64,000 nucleotides of DNA from Kitasatospora sp. NBC_01287 (GCF_026340565.1 NZ_JAPEPB010000001.1:4440501-4504500), one strand, 5' to 3'. Shown: positions 33,510 to 42,848, counted from the stretch's first letter. Notes: generated by a model not told the origin, from the sequence alone. Numbers and translations are program-made.

Positions 33510-34349
33510 TCAGGCCATGACCGGCAGGAAGGCGGCCAGGTCGCTGCGCTCACCGCTGGCGCTCACCTGCGCCGCGTCGAGCGCCGCCGCCCAGGCCTGC
33601 CGCCCGGTGGCCAGCCGCACCCAGGTCAGCGGGTCGCTCTCCACCACGTTGGGCGGCGTGCCGCGGGTGTGCCGAGGGCCGGGCACCGCCTGCACCACGG
33701 CGAACGGCGGGATCCGCAACTCGACCGCCCCGCCGGGCTGCTGGGCCGCGAAGGCGTCGGCCAGCAGCCGGCAGACCGAGGCCAGCGCGAAGCGGTCGTG
33801 CGGGAACGCGGGCAACTCCAGCGCCGCCGCCAGGTCGTCGGCGTGCACCACCGCCTCCACCAGCCGGGTGACCAGCAGGTCGGCCAGCGTCATCGAGCCC
33901 AACCGGATCTCGAACCTCCGCTGCGGGTCACGGACTTCGGCCCCGTCCAGCAGCGCGAGCAGCGCGTCCGCGGCGGCGTCGAAGCCGGCCGCGACGGCGG
34001 CCGGGCCGCCGGCGAAGTCCTCCGCCGCGTGCGCCTGGGTGCCGGCGTCCAGCAGCTCCGCCAGCGAGCCCACCTCGGCCACCCAGGCGGTCAGCCCCAG
34101 CGGCCGGCGACCCTGCGGCGACTGGTCCAAGTTGTTCGGCAGCCAGGCGAGTTGGAGTGCCAGATGGGCCACCAGCTGCCGCACCCGCCACTGCCCCAGC
34201 CGGGTCGGGCGCTCCAGCAGAGCGGCGGCGGCCGGATCGCCGCAGAGGCGGTGCACCGCGGCCCGCAGCGCCTCGGTCTGCGCCGCGAGCGCCGCCCGCA
34301 CCTTCGCCGGATCGTAGCTGCGCGCCTTGCCGGTCGCCGTCTTCGCCAT
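33510..34349 (-). CDS. maleylpyruvate-isomerase-like / sterol-carrier family protein
   Basis: A 279-residue protein of the mycothiol-dependent maleylpyruvate isomerase superfamily. The N-terminal four-helix part has LGQWRVRQLVAHLALQLAWL, where the conserved metal-binding His stands, then LVTRLVEAVVHADDLAAALE with further His. The C-terminal part looks sterol-carrier-like (ELRIPPFAVVQAVPGP, DPLTWVRLATGRQAW). Probably binds a thiol cofactor or small ligand. It is downstream of and codirectional with purL, 130 bases away. Confidence 0.75.
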   Translation of the reverse strand: MAKTATGKARSYDPAKVRAALAAQTEALRAAVHRLCGDPAAAALLERPTRLGQWRVRQLVAHLALQLAWLPNNLDQSPQGRRPLGLTAWVAEVGSLAELLDAGTQAHAAEDFAGGPAAVAAGFDAAADALLALLDGAEVRDPQRRFEIRLGSMTLADLLVTRLVEAVVHADDLAAALELPAFPHDRFALASVCRLLADAFAAQQPGGAVELRIPPFAVVQAVPGPRHTRGTPPNVVESDPLTWVRLATGRQAWAAALDAAQVSASGERSDLAAFLPVMA

Positions 34350-34480
34350 GCGGCCAACCTACAGCGGTGCCGACCTGCGGCGGTGCCGGGCCTGCTGCCG
34401 GGCCTGCTGCGGCGCCGACCACCCAGAACGGCCCACCCCGCGGCAGCGGAGCGAGCCGTTCCGGCGTAGCCGCGACGCGA

Positions 34481-36736
34481 TCAGCCGAGCAGCGCCTCGA
34501 TGACACCGGTGTGGGCCTCGGTGAGCTCGGCCAGCGAGACCGAGAACTGGCCCTGGACCTCCAGCACGTCCCCGTCCACCACGCCGATCCGGGTGGCCGG
34601 CAGGCCCCGCGCACCGCACATGTCGGTGAACCGCAGCTCCTCGCTGCGCGGCACGGCGACGACCGCGCGGCCCGCCGACTCGGAGAAGAGGAGGACGAAG
34701 GGGTCGAGGTCGGCCGGCACGATCACCCGGGCACCCTGGCCGCCGCGCAGGCAGCTCTCCACCAGCGCCTGGGCCAGGCCGCCGTCCGAGAGGTCGTGCG
34801 CCGCGTCGATCATGCCGTCGCGCGAGGCGGCGATCAGGATCTCGGCGAGCAGCCGCTCGCGCTCCAGGTCCACCTTGGGCGGCAGGCCGCCGAGGTGGTC
34901 GTGGACCACCTGCGACCAGGCGGAGCCGCCCAGTTCGTCGGCGGTGTCGCCGAGCAGGTAGAGGTGCTGGCCCTCCTCGGCGAAGCCGATCGGGGTGCGC
35001 CGGGTGACATCGTCGATGACACCGAGCACCGCGACCACCGGGGTCGGGTGGATGGCGACGTCGCCGGTCTGGTTGTAGAGCGAGACGTTGCCGCCGGTCA
35101 CCGGGGTGCCCAGCACCAGGCAGGCGTCGGCCAGGCCGCGGGTGGCCTCGGCGAACTGCCACATCACGTCCGGGTCCTCGGGGGAGCCGAAGTTGAGGCA
35201 GTCGGAGACCGCGAGCGGCTTGGCGCCGCCGGCCGCCACGTTGCGGTAGGCCTCGGCCAGCGCCAACTGGGCACCGGTGTAAGGGTCCAGCTTGGTGAAG
35301 CGGCCGTTGCCGTCGGTGGCCACCGAGACGCCGAGGTTGGTCTCCTCGTCGATCCGGATCATGCCGGAGTCCTCGGGGGTGGCCAGCACCGTGTTGCCGA
35401 TCACGAACCGGTCGTACTGGTCGGTGATCCAGCTCTTGGACGCCTGGTTGGGCGAGCCCGCCACCGCCAGCAGCGCCGCCTTCAACTCCTCGCCCGTGGC
35501 CGGGCGCTGGAGCCGCTCGGCGGTCGGCGCGTCGGCCTGCAGCGCGTCCTGCCAGCTGGGCCGGGCGTACGGGCGCTGGTAGACCGGGCCGTCGTGCGCC
35601 ACGGTGCGCGGCGGCACGTCCACCACCTGCTCGCCGTGCCAGAAGATCTCCAGCCGCTCGCCCTCGGTCACCTCACCGATCACGGTGGCGATGACGTCCC
35701 ACTTCTCGCAGATCGCCAGGAAGCGCTCGACCTTCTCGGGCTCGATGATCGCGCACATCCGCTCCTGCGACTCGCTCATGAGGATCTCCTCCGGCGAGAG
35801 CGTGGCGTCGCGCAGCGGCACGGTGTCCAGCTCGATCCGCATGCCGCCGGAGCCGGCCGAGGCCAACTCCGAGGTGGCGCACGAGAGTCCGGCGCCACCG
35901 AGGTCCTGGATGCCGAGCACCAACTGCTCCCGGAAGACCTCCAGGGTGCACTCGATGAGCAGCTTCTCCTGGAACGGGTCACCGACCTGGACCGCCGGGC
36001 GCTTGGTCGGCTTGGAGTCGTCGAAGGTCTCCGAGGCCAGCACCGAGACGCCGCCGATGCCGTCGCCACCGGTCCTGGCCCCGTAGAGGACGACCTTGTT
36101 GCCGGCCCCGCTGGCCTTGGCCAGGTGGATGTCCTCGTGCTTCATCACGCCCACGCAGAGCGCGTTGACCAGCGGGTTGCCCTGGTAGCAGGGGTCGAAG
36201 ACGACCTCGCCGCCGATGTTCGGCAGGCCCAGGCAGTTGCCGTAGCCGCCGATGCCCGCGACGATCCCGGGCAGCACCCGACGGGTGTCGGGGTGGTCGG
36301 CCGCACCGAACCGCAGCGGGTCCATCACGGCGACCGGGCGGGCGCCCATCGCGAGGATGTCGCGCACGATGCCGCCGATGCCGGTGGCCGCGCCCTGGTA
36401 AGGCTCGATGTACGACGGGTGGTTGTGCGACTCCACCTTGAAGGTGACCGCGTAGCCCTGACCGACGTCGACCACACCGGCGTTCTCGCCGATGCCGACC
36501 AGCATCGCGTCGGACTGCGGTGCCTTCTCGCCGAACTGCTTGAGGTGCACCTTGGAACTCTTGTACGAGCAGTGCTCCGACCACATCACCGAGTACATCG
36601 CGAGCTCGGCGCCGGTGGGGCGGCGGCCGAGGATCTCCCGGATCCGGGCGTACTCGTCCTGCTTCAGGCCGAGTTCGGCCCACGGCTGGGCGGCGTCCGG
36701 AGTCTGCTCGGCGTTCTTGACCGTGTCGAGAGTCAT
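34481..36736 (-). CDS. purL: phosphoribosylformylglycinamidine synthase, large subunit
   Basis: A 751-residue enzyme of the small-type PurL class, which works with PurQ and PurS in the fourth step of purine synthesis (FGAR plus glutamine and ATP to FGAM). Seen: MYSVMWSEHCSYKSSKVHLK with the catalytic-site His, VKVESHNHPSYIEPYQGAAT-like segment (read FKVESHNHPS), GIGGIVRDILAMGARPV, ALCVGVMKHEDIHLAKASG, CATSELASAGSGGMRIEL, and the repeated second half with GGNVSLYNQTG. Full length. One base separates it from the purQ stop, so the operon is purS-purQ-purL. Confidence 0.95.
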   Translation of the reverse strand: MTLDTVKNAEQTPDAAQPWAELGLKQDEYARIREILGRRPTGAELAMYSVMWSEHCSYKSSKVHLKQFGEKAPQSDAMLVGIGENAGVVDVGQGYAVTFKVESHNHPSYIEPYQGAATGIGGIVRDILAMGARPVAVMDPLRFGAADHPDTRRVLPGIVAGIGGYGNCLGLPNIGGEVVFDPCYQGNPLVNALCVGVMKHEDIHLAKASGAGNKVVLYGARTGGDGIGGVSVLASETFDDSKPTKRPAVQVGDPFQEKLLIECTLEVFREQLVLGIQDLGGAGLSCATSELASAGSGGMRIELDTVPLRDATLSPEEILMSESQERMCAIIEPEKVERFLAICEKWDVIATVIGEVTEGERLEIFWHGEQVVDVPPRTVAHDGPVYQRPYARPSWQDALQADAPTAERLQRPATGEELKAALLAVAGSPNQASKSWITDQYDRFVIGNTVLATPEDSGMIRIDEETNLGVSVATDGNGRFTKLDPYTGAQLALAEAYRNVAAGGAKPLAVSDCLNFGSPEDPDVMWQFAEATRGLADACLVLGTPVTGGNVSLYNQTGDVAIHPTPVVAVLGVIDDVTRRTPIGFAEEGQHLYLLGDTADELGGSAWSQVVHDHLGGLPPKVDLERERLLAEILIAASRDGMIDAAHDLSDGGLAQALVESCLRGGQGARVIVPADLDPFVLLFSESAGRAVVAVPRSEELRFTDMCGARGLPATRIGVVDGDVLEVQGQFSVSLAELTEAHTGVIEALLG

Positions 36737-36737
36737 C

Positions 36738-37418
36738 TCAGGAACTCACCAACTGCTTGAGAACGGACGTGAAGAAGCCCAGACCGTCGGTCCCGCCGGT
36801 GCCGACCAGCGGTTCGACGGCGTGCTCGGGGTGCGGCATCAGGCCGACCACGTTGCCGGCCGCGTTGGTGATCCCGGCAATATCGTTGATCGAGCCGTTC
36901 GGGTTGAGGTCGAGGTAGCGGAAAACCACCCGGCCCTCGGACTCCAGCTCGTCGATCGTGCGCGCGTCTGCCGTGTAGCGGCCGTCCATGTTCTTCAGCG
37001 GGACGGAAATCTCCTGGCCCGCCTGGTAATCCGTGGTCCAGGCCGTGCCCGCATTCTCCACCCGCAGCTTCTGGTCGCGGCAGATGAAGTGCAGGTGGTT
37101 GTTACGCAGCATCGCGCCGGGCAGCAGGTGCGACTCGGTGAGCACCTGGAAGCCGTTGCAGATACCGAGGACGGGCATTCCGAGCTTGGCCTGCTCGATG
37201 ACGGTGCCCATCACCGGCGAGAAGCGCGAGATCGCACCGGCCCGCAGATAGTCCCCGTAGCTGAATCCGCCCGGCAGGACCACCGCGTCGACCTGGTGCA
37301 GGTCCTTGTCGCGGTGCCAGAGCGCGACCGGCTCGGCGCCGGCCAGCCGGATCGCGCGCTGGGCGTCCCGGTCGTCCAGCGAGCCGGGAAAAGTGACAAC
37401 GCCAACACGGGTGGTCAC
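36738..37418 (-). CDS. purQ: phosphoribosylformylglycinamidine synthase, glutaminase subunit
   Basis: A 226-residue class I glutamine amidotransferase that supplies ammonia to PurL. Catalytic Cys87 sits in LGICNGFQVL; His196 and Glu198 in MPHPEH complete the triad. The GTG at 37418 overlaps the purS stop (GTGA), giving coupled translation and fixing the start. The glycine-rich loop VVLPGGFSYGDYLRAGAI is intact. Confidence 0.95.
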   Translation of the reverse strand: MTTRVGVVTFPGSLDDRDAQRAIRLAGAEPVALWHRDKDLHQVDAVVLPGGFSYGDYLRAGAISRFSPVMGTVIEQAKLGMPVLGICNGFQVLTESHLLPGAMLRNNHLHFICRDQKLRVENAGTAWTTDYQAGQEISVPLKNMDGRYTADARTIDELESEGRVVFRYLDLNPNGSINDIAGITNAAGNVVGLMPHPEHAVEPLVGTGGTDGLGFFTSVLKQLVSS

Positions 37419-37666
37419 TCCGAGCCCTCCACCCGAACGGTGAAGTCCTCGATCACGGTGTTGGCCAGGAAGGTCTCGGCGGCCTCGCGGATCCTGGCGA
37501 GCGCGGCGTCGTCCACCGGGCCCTCCACTTCCAGCTCGAAACGCTTGCCCTGGCGGACGTCGGCGATCCCGGTGAATCCGAGACGGGGCAGTGCGCGCTG
37601 CACCGCCTGTCCCTGGGGGTCGAGGATCTCCGGCTTGAGCATGACGTCGACTACGACGCGTGCCAC
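37415..37666 (-). CDS. purS: phosphoribosylformylglycinamidine synthase, PurS subunit
   Basis: An 83-residue subunit that bridges PurQ and PurL. It begins MARVVVDVMLKPEILDPQGQ, typical for PurS, and contains GFTGIADVRQGKRFELEVEG. The GTG at 37666 has GGGAG upstream. First gene of the operon; its promoter lies in the 490-bp gap shared with lsr2. Confidence 0.93.
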   Translation of the reverse strand: MARVVVDVMLKPEILDPQGQAVQRALPRLGFTGIADVRQGKRFELEVEGPVDDAALARIREAAETFLANTVIEDFTVRVEGSE

Positions 37667-38156
37667 TGGCACTCCCAAAGGTGTGGTGCGTGAAGGCGGG
37701 GGGACCTTCAGAGTACCGGGGTTCATCGGCCGTTCGACTGCCCGGTCCTGGGCACCCGATGGGCAACGCGCGTAGACACTCGCCCCTTACGCCGCACCGG
37801 ATCAGGCGTTACGCGGCGCCCGTTTCCTCCCCCTTTAAAGAACTTCCCAGCTTCGCCCCACCCTCGCCCGGCGACCCCCCGAATACCGGCACACCGGACA
37901 GATCGACCACGGAAACCCGGGGGTATCCGAAGCGAAGTAACGGTACGGAGGCGAAGCGAGGTGAATATCCGGAAAAAGAATGCAACGCCCATCGATTTCG
38001 ACGTGCTCCGGGTGCAGAATAGGGCCACCGGCGGTGGCAGGAGCTGCGCAGACGGTGCGACCTTCGGTGCACCCGCATGCCCCTGGAGCGCCGGAGCACA
38101 GGGCTGCCGCGGCACACCGCGCCCGGTCTGCCGAATTGCCGAGAGGATTGACGCCC
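37667..38156. other. divergent promoter region of purS and lsr2
   Basis: A 490-bp gap. The part at 37830-38030 is visibly AT-richer (TTTAAAGAACTT, GGAAAAAGAATGCAACG), typical for promoters. I see no riboswitch or strong hairpin, and no frame with start signal and codon bias. Confidence 0.45.
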
Positions 38157-38474
38157 ATGGCTCAGCGTGTAGTTGTCACGCTCTCCGACGACCTGGACGG
38201 CGGCGCGGCCGCCGAAACCGTCCACTTCGGCGTCGACGGGAAGTCGTACGAGATCGACCTGTCCCTGGACAACGCGGAAAAGCTGCGGGAGGCGCTCGCC
38301 CCCTTCGTCGCGGCCGGCCGCCGCCAGAGCCGCACCGGAAAGTCGTTCCGCCGCACCGCGCTCGCGCCCGACCCGGCCGCCGTGCGCGCCTGGGCCCAGT
38401 CCCGGGGCATGGAGCTGCCGGCCCGCGGCCGGATCCCCAAGCACGTCTACGAAGCGTTCGCCGAGGCCAACTGA
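38157..38474 (+). CDS. lsr2: Lsr2 nucleoid-associated protein
   Basis: A 105-residue H-NS-like protein that binds AT-rich DNA and silences foreign or specialised-metabolism genes. N-terminal oligomerisation part: MAQRVVVTLSDDLDGGAAAE and VDGKSYEIDLS. C-terminal DNA-binding part: RTALAPDPAAVRAWAQSRG and the AT-hook-like ARGRIPKHVYEAF (Arg-Gly-Arg at 90-92). Full length. ATG at 38157 follows GAGAGGA. Many Streptomyces have two Lsr2 paralogs; this one lies next to tRNA-Gly and pur genes, which fits the shorter-known LsrL-type location, but I cannot tell them apart with certainty. Confidence 0.92.
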   Translation: MAQRVVVTLSDDLDGGAAAETVHFGVDGKSYEIDLSLDNAEKLREALAPFVAAGRRQSRTGKSFRRTALAPDPAAVRAWAQSRGMELPARGRIPKHVYEAFAEAN

Positions 38475-38612
38475 CCCCGCGCCGCCCGCCCTTCCGCCGC
38501 CGCAGACAGCCGCGGCGGAAGGGATGCGTGAGCAGTCCCGACGATGGGGTAGAGTAATTCTCGTCGCCGCAACCGGAACCCGGGAGCAGCGGCCGGCGCC
38601 ATCAGGTGCCGT

Positions 38613-38685
38613 GCGGACGTGGCTCAGTTGGTAGAGCATCACCTTGCCAAGGTGAGGGTCGCGAGTTCGAATCTCGTCGTCCGCT
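38613..38685 (+). tRNA. tRNA-Gly(GCC), copy 1
   Basis: A 73-base cloverleaf. Acceptor arms GCGGACG and CGTCCGC with discriminator T, D arm GCTC-AGTTGGTA-GAGC, anticodon stem TCACC/GGTGA with loop TTGCCAA (anticodon GCC, 38646-38648), T loop with GTTCGAATC. CCA is not encoded. Confidence 0.97.
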
Positions 38686-38732
38686 CGTAGTACAGCAGGA
38701 CAGCAGTGCAACGCGGTACAAGTAAAGATCAT

Positions 38733-38805
38733 GCGGACGTGGCTCAGTTGGTAGAGCATCACCTTGCCAAGGTGAGGGTCGCGAGTTCGAATCTCGTCGT
38801 CCGCT
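38733..38805 (+). tRNA. tRNA-Gly(GCC), copy 2
   Basis: Identical over all 73 bases to the copy 120 bases upstream; anticodon GCC at 38766-38768. The 47-base spacer differs from the flanks. Both are probably made as one transcript ended by the hairpin at 38822. Confidence 0.97.
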
Positions 38806-38821
38806 CCAGAGTGACAGTGTG

Positions 38822-38847
38822 AATGGGTCTCCTTCGGAGGCCCATTT
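38822..38847 (+). terminator. terminator after the tRNA pair
   Basis: AATGGGTCTCC-TTC-GGAGGCCCATT with one mismatch, followed by T-rich TTTCGCGTTT. It fits an intrinsic terminator of the tRNA transcript. Confidence 0.75.
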
Positions 38848-39022
38848 CGCGTTTCCGGCCCGCCGCCGACAGCCGAGTTCCACCGCGCGGCGACCGAGTC
38901 CCACCTCGGCGCCGCCCGCGGCCCACCCGTGACATTTGTCACCGCCGACCCGTGAAAACACACCCGCGACCGGTGAGCGCGCGCACTGCCCCAGGGCCCG
39001 TCGCCACGGGATCGTCGATGCC

Positions 39023-40033
39023 ATGAGCAGCACTTCTCCCGCCGTCACGGCCCAGGGCCTGCGGCGGCGCTACGGAAATTCGGGGAGCGCCTTCACCGCC
39101 GTGCGCGGACTGGACCTGACGGTGGCGCGCGGCGAGCTGTTCGCGCTGCTGGGCACCAACGGGGCCGGCAAGACCTCCACCATGGAACTCATCGAGGGCC
39201 TGGCCAGGCCCACCGCCGGCACCGTCCGGGTGCTCGGCCACGACCCCTACCGGGAGCGGGCCGCGCTGCGGCCGCGGATCGGGATCATGCTCCAGGAGGG
39301 CGGCTTCCCGGGCGACCTGACGGTGGCCGAGACGATCACCGGGTGGGCCCGTGGCACCAGCACGCCCCGGCCGGTCGCCGAGGCGCTGGACCTGGTGGGG
39401 CTCGCCGACCGGGCCGGGGTGCGGGTCAAGCAGCTCTCCGGCGGCGAGAAGCGCCGGCTGGACCTCGCGGTGGCGCTGATCGGCCGCCCCGAGGTGCTCT
39501 TCCTGGACGAGCCCAGCACCGGCCTCGACCCGCAGGCCAGGGCCGCCGTCTGGCAGCTGGTCCGCGAACTGCGCGAGCAGGGCACCACGATCCTGCTCAC
39601 CACGCACTACCTGGAGGAGGCCGAGGAGCTGGCCGACCGCCTGGCTGTCATGCACCACGGCCAGGTGGTCACCACCGGCACCGTCGCGCAGGTGATCGCG
39701 GGCCGGCCGGCCCGGATCAGCTTCGAGCTGCCCGAGCAGCCCGCCGCCCCCCTGCTCTCCCTGCCCGGCGCCGAGGTCGGCTTCACCGACCGCAAGGTGA
39801 CCGTGCGGACCCCCGACCTCCAGCGCACCCTCACCCAGCTGCTCGGCTGGGCCGCCGAGCAGGGCGTCGCCCTGCGCGGCCTGGACGCCCGCAGCGCCAC
39901 GCTGGAGGAGGCGTTCCTGGCCATCGCCGCCGAGGCCGGCCCGGCGGAGCCCGAACAGCCCGGACAGGCGGAACCACCCACCACCCCCGCCCGCCGCATC
40001 CTGCGCCGCGCCCTGATCGGAGCGAACCGATGA
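39023..40033 (+). CDS. ABC transporter ATP-binding protein
   Basis: A 336-residue ATPase. Walker A GTNGAGKTST, Q loop GIMLQEGGFPGDLT, ABC signature QLSGGEKRRLDLA, Walker B EVLFLDEPSTGLDP, and the H-loop LTTHYLEEAEEL are all intact. After residue 220 an extra C-terminal domain typical for drug-export (DrrA-like) ATPases follows. The stop overlaps the permease start (ATGA). With the permease and the following two-component genes it forms a drug or lipid export module. Confidence 0.92.
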   Translation: MSSTSPAVTAQGLRRRYGNSGSAFTAVRGLDLTVARGELFALLGTNGAGKTSTMELIEGLARPTAGTVRVLGHDPYRERAALRPRIGIMLQEGGFPGDLTVAETITGWARGTSTPRPVAEALDLVGLADRAGVRVKQLSGGEKRRLDLAVALIGRPEVLFLDEPSTGLDPQARAAVWQLVRELREQGTTILLTTHYLEEAEELADRLAVMHHGQVVTTGTVAQVIAGRPARISFELPEQPAAPLLSLPGAEVGFTDRKVTVRTPDLQRTLTQLLGWAAEQGVALRGLDARSATLEEAFLAIAAEAGPAEPEQPGQAEPPTTPARRILRRALIGANR

Positions 40034-40881
40034 CGCTCACCCAGCCGATGCCTCGTCAGCCGATGCCCAGTCAGCCGCTGGAGCCTCAGCGCCGCCCGCT
40101 GAGCCGTCCGGTCGGCCTGGTGCGGACCGAACTGCTGCTGCTGCGCCGCAACCGCACCGCGCTGTCCATGGCGGTGCTGATGCCCATCGCCCTGGTCAGC
40201 GCGCTGCACTCGCTGCTCGCGGCGCAGCGCGGCCAGTTGCCGGGGGTGGACCTGCACAGCGCCCTGGTGGTGAACCTCAGCGCGGTCGCGCTGCTCTTCG
40301 GCCTCTACACCAACCTCACCGCGGCCTACGTGACCCGGCGCGGCGAGCTGGTCCTCAAGCGGCTGCGCACCGGTGAGCTGACCGACGGCGAGATCCTGGG
40401 CGGCACCGCGCTGCCCTCCGCGCTCCTCGCACTGCTGCAGGTCGCGCTGATCACCGCCGCCGCCGCGGTGCTGCTGGGCCTCGCGGCGCCGGTCAACGCG
40501 GTGCTGGTGCTGCTCGGCCTGCTGCTGGCGGCGGGCCTGCTGGCCGCGCTCGCCGCGCTCACCAGCGGCTGGACCCGCACGGTGGAGGCCGCCGGGCTCA
40601 CCACCCTGCCGGTGGTGCTGGTCACCCTGGCCGGCTCGGGCCTGATCGTCCCGTTCAGCGTGCTGCCCGCGCCGCTGGCCGACGCCGGCCGCCTGCTGCC
40701 CGCCAGCTCGGCACTGGAACTGCTGCGGATCGGCTGGCTGGGCGGCGACGGCTCCGGCGCGCCCACCGGCTTCGCCGGCAGCTGGCTCACCGCGCTCCCC
40801 TACCTCGGCGGCGCCGTGGCCTGGCTCGCCCTCGCCGCCTGGGCCGCCCTGCGCGGCTTCCGCTGGGAACCCCGCGGCTGA
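40030..40881 (+). CDS. ABC-2 type permease
   Basis: A 283-residue membrane protein with six hydrophobic segments (ALSMAVLMPIALVSALHSLL, LVVNLSAVALLFGLYTNLTA, ALLALLQVALITAAAAVLLG, VNAVLVLLGLLLAAGLLAAL, LTTLPVVLVTLAGSGLIVPF, AVAWLALAAWAAL), the pattern of DrrB/YadH-type exporters. The N-terminus has PMPRQPMPSQPLEPQ repeats. Start overlaps the ATPase stop. Substrate unknown. Confidence 0.88.
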   Translation: MTLTQPMPRQPMPSQPLEPQRRPLSRPVGLVRTELLLLRRNRTALSMAVLMPIALVSALHSLLAAQRGQLPGVDLHSALVVNLSAVALLFGLYTNLTAAYVTRRGELVLKRLRTGELTDGEILGGTALPSALLALLQVALITAAAAVLLGLAAPVNAVLVLLGLLLAAGLLAALAALTSGWTRTVEAAGLTTLPVVLVTLAGSGLIVPFSVLPAPLADAGRLLPASSALELLRIGWLGGDGSGAPTGFAGSWLTALPYLGGAVAWLALAAWAALRGFRWEPRG

Positions 40882-40926
40882 GGTGTCTGATAGGAAGGGT
40901 CGGGCACCGGACAAAGGGGGGCGGCC

Positions 40927-42156
40927 ATGGGCATTCGGACCTGGCGCGACTACAGCAAACCGAAGCGGATCGAGATCTACATCCGCTGGTCGATGTACGC
41001 GATGACGGTCTTCGCGCCGCTCTCGTTGCTCCCCCTCGCCTGCCAGCAGGTGCCCCGCCAGTCCTCCCCGCTCGCCGCCGTCCTGCTGAGCGTCCTGATG
41101 CTGCTGGGCACCGTCGTCTCCGTCCCGCTGATCCGGGCCGCCCTGAGGTGCCACGTGCACGGCGGCCAGGTGCCGGTGCGGCTGCTGCTGGCGCACGCGG
41201 CCCTCTCCCAGGCCGCGATCTGGCTGCCGCTGCTGGTCGGCCCGCACCACCGGCAGCAGCCGACCGCCCTGCTGGTGAGCAGCGAGGTCGTCCTGCTGGT
41301 GTGGGCCGTCGCCCCCGCGATCGCGCTGCGGCCACGGGTGCTGGCACCCGCTGCGCTGGCGATGGTGCTGCTCTCCCTGCCGCCCGCGGTGATCGCCACC
41401 GGCGATCCCGCCTGGTCGCTGGGCCAGCTGGTCGGCAGCCTGATCGGGCTGTCGGCCTGTGCGGCGAGCTGCCGCTGCTCGGCCTGGATGGTCAAGGTGG
41501 CCTGGGAGCTGGACACCGCCCGGGAGGCGCAGTCCCGGCTCGCGGTGGCCGAGGAGCGGCTGCGCTTCTCCCGCGACCTGCACGACGTGCTCGGCCGCAA
41601 CCTGACCACCATGGCGCTCAAGGCCGAACTGGCGGTGCAGCTCTCCCGGCGCGGGCGCCCGGAGGCGGCCGACCAGATGGTCGAGGTGCAGCGGATCGCC
41701 CAGGAGTCGCAGCGCGAGGTGCGCGAGGTGGTGCGCGGCTACCGGACCGCCGACCTGGCCGCCGAGGTCACCGGGGCGCGCTCGGTGCTGCGGGCCGCCG
41801 GGATCGAGTGCCGCGTCGACCTCGGCCCCGACCCGGCCACGCTGCCCGCGCTCGCCCAGTCGGTGCTCGGCTGGGTGGTCCGCGAGGCGGCCACCAACGT
41901 GCTGCGGCACAGCGAGGCGACCCTGGTCTCGGTGCGGCTCTGGACGCAGCAGGAGCGGGCGGTCCTGGAGCTGGTCAACGACGGCGTGCGGGCGGGCGTG
42001 GCCGCGCCGGGCGGCAGCGGGCTGGCCGGCCTGCGCGAGCGGCTGACCGCGCACGGCGGCGAACTGGCCACCGAGGCCCGGGAGCGGAGCTTCACGCTGC
42101 GCGCCTCCCTGCCGCTGGCCCAAGGGACCGCCGACGAGAAGGAGCTGGCCGCATGA
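40927..42156 (+). CDS. DesK-like sensor histidine kinase
   Basis: A 409-residue kinase. Four to five membrane segments within residues 22-185, then a coiled-coil linker and the HisKA_3 dimerisation motif RFSRDLHDVLGRNLTTMALK with phospho-His219, followed by the ATP-binding domain (VVREAATNVLRHSEATLVSV, GSGLAGLRERLTAHGGEL). The arrangement of ABC ATPase, permease, kinase and regulator equals the yvfS/desK-type modules in which the kinase senses membrane or drug stress and induces the exporter. The stop overlaps the next start (ATGA). Confidence 0.9.
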   Translation: MGIRTWRDYSKPKRIEIYIRWSMYAMTVFAPLSLLPLACQQVPRQSSPLAAVLLSVLMLLGTVVSVPLIRAALRCHVHGGQVPVRLLLAHAALSQAAIWLPLLVGPHHRQQPTALLVSSEVVLLVWAVAPAIALRPRVLAPAALAMVLLSLPPAVIATGDPAWSLGQLVGSLIGLSACAASCRCSAWMVKVAWELDTAREAQSRLAVAEERLRFSRDLHDVLGRNLTTMALKAELAVQLSRRGRPEAADQMVEVQRIAQESQREVREVVRGYRTADLAAEVTGARSVLRAAGIECRVDLGPDPATLPALAQSVLGWVVREAATNVLRHSEATLVSVRLWTQQERAVLELVNDGVRAGVAAPGGSGLAGLRERLTAHGGELATEARERSFTLRASLPLAQGTADEKELAA

Positions 42157-42767
42157 CCGCCACCGTCCGGGTGCTGCTCGCCGACGACGAGCACCTGATC
42201 CGCGGCGCGCTCGCCGCGCTGCTCGCCCTGGAGGACGACCTGGTGGTGGTCGCCCAGGCCGCCTCGGGGCCCGAGGCGCTCGCGATGGCCAAGGCCCACC
42301 GGCCCGACGTCGCGGTGCTCGACCTGCAGATGCCGGGCCTGGACGGGATCGAGGTGGCCGCCGAGCTGCGCCGGGTGCTGCCGGAGTGCCGCACCATGAT
42401 CGTCACCGGCCACGGCCGCCCCGGCTACCTCAAGCGGGCCCTGGAGGTGGGCGTGCGCGGCTTCCTGCCGAAGACCGTCTCGGCCGCCGACCTGGCCGGC
42501 ATCATCCGCACCGTGCGCTCCGGCGGCCGCTACGTGGACCCGGAGCTGGCGGCCGAGGCGATCAGCGCCGGGGAGAGCCCGCTGACCCCGCGGGAGACCG
42601 ACGTGCTGGAGCTGGCCGCCGACGGCACCCCGGTCACCGAGATCGCCGCCCGGGCCGGGCTCTCGCCCGGCACGGTGCGCAACTACCTCTCCGCGGCGGC
42701 CGGCAAGCTGGGCGCCGAGAACCGGCACGCGGCGGTGCGCCTGGCCCGCGAGCACGGCTGGATCTGA
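42153..42767 (+). CDS. DesR/NarL-type response regulator
   Basis: A 204-residue regulator. Receiver domain 1-120 with acidic pocket (LLADDEH), phospho-acceptor Asp57 in VAVLDLQMPGLDG, and the conserved Lys in FLPKTVS. The LuxR-type helix-turn-helix covers about 140-200 (LTPRETDVLELAADG, AGLSPGTVRNYLSAAAGKLG). Coupled to the kinase by an ATGA overlap; it likely controls the exporter just upstream. Confidence 0.93.
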   Translation: MTATVRVLLADDEHLIRGALAALLALEDDLVVVAQAASGPEALAMAKAHRPDVAVLDLQMPGLDGIEVAAELRRVLPECRTMIVTGHGRPGYLKRALEVGVRGFLPKTVSAADLAGIIRTVRSGGRYVDPELAAEAISAGESPLTPRETDVLELAADGTPVTEIAARAGLSPGTVRNYLSAAAGKLGAENRHAAVRLAREHGWI

Positions 42768-42848
42768 CGGCGAGGCCCGGCCGGGCCCGGCCCCGGTCCG
42801 GGCTCAGGCCCAGGCCCAGGCCCATGCCCATGCCCAGTCGGTCCGGGC

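Noticed and set aside
34157..36760. Plus-strand frame of 867 codons over purL
   Set aside because: Antisense to a full-length, clearly recognisable purL; composition is that of a shadow frame.
38602..39048. Minus-strand frame with twice-repeated SNSRPSPWQGDALPTEP
   Set aside because: It is the antisense translation of the two tRNA-Gly genes, a well-known false protein.
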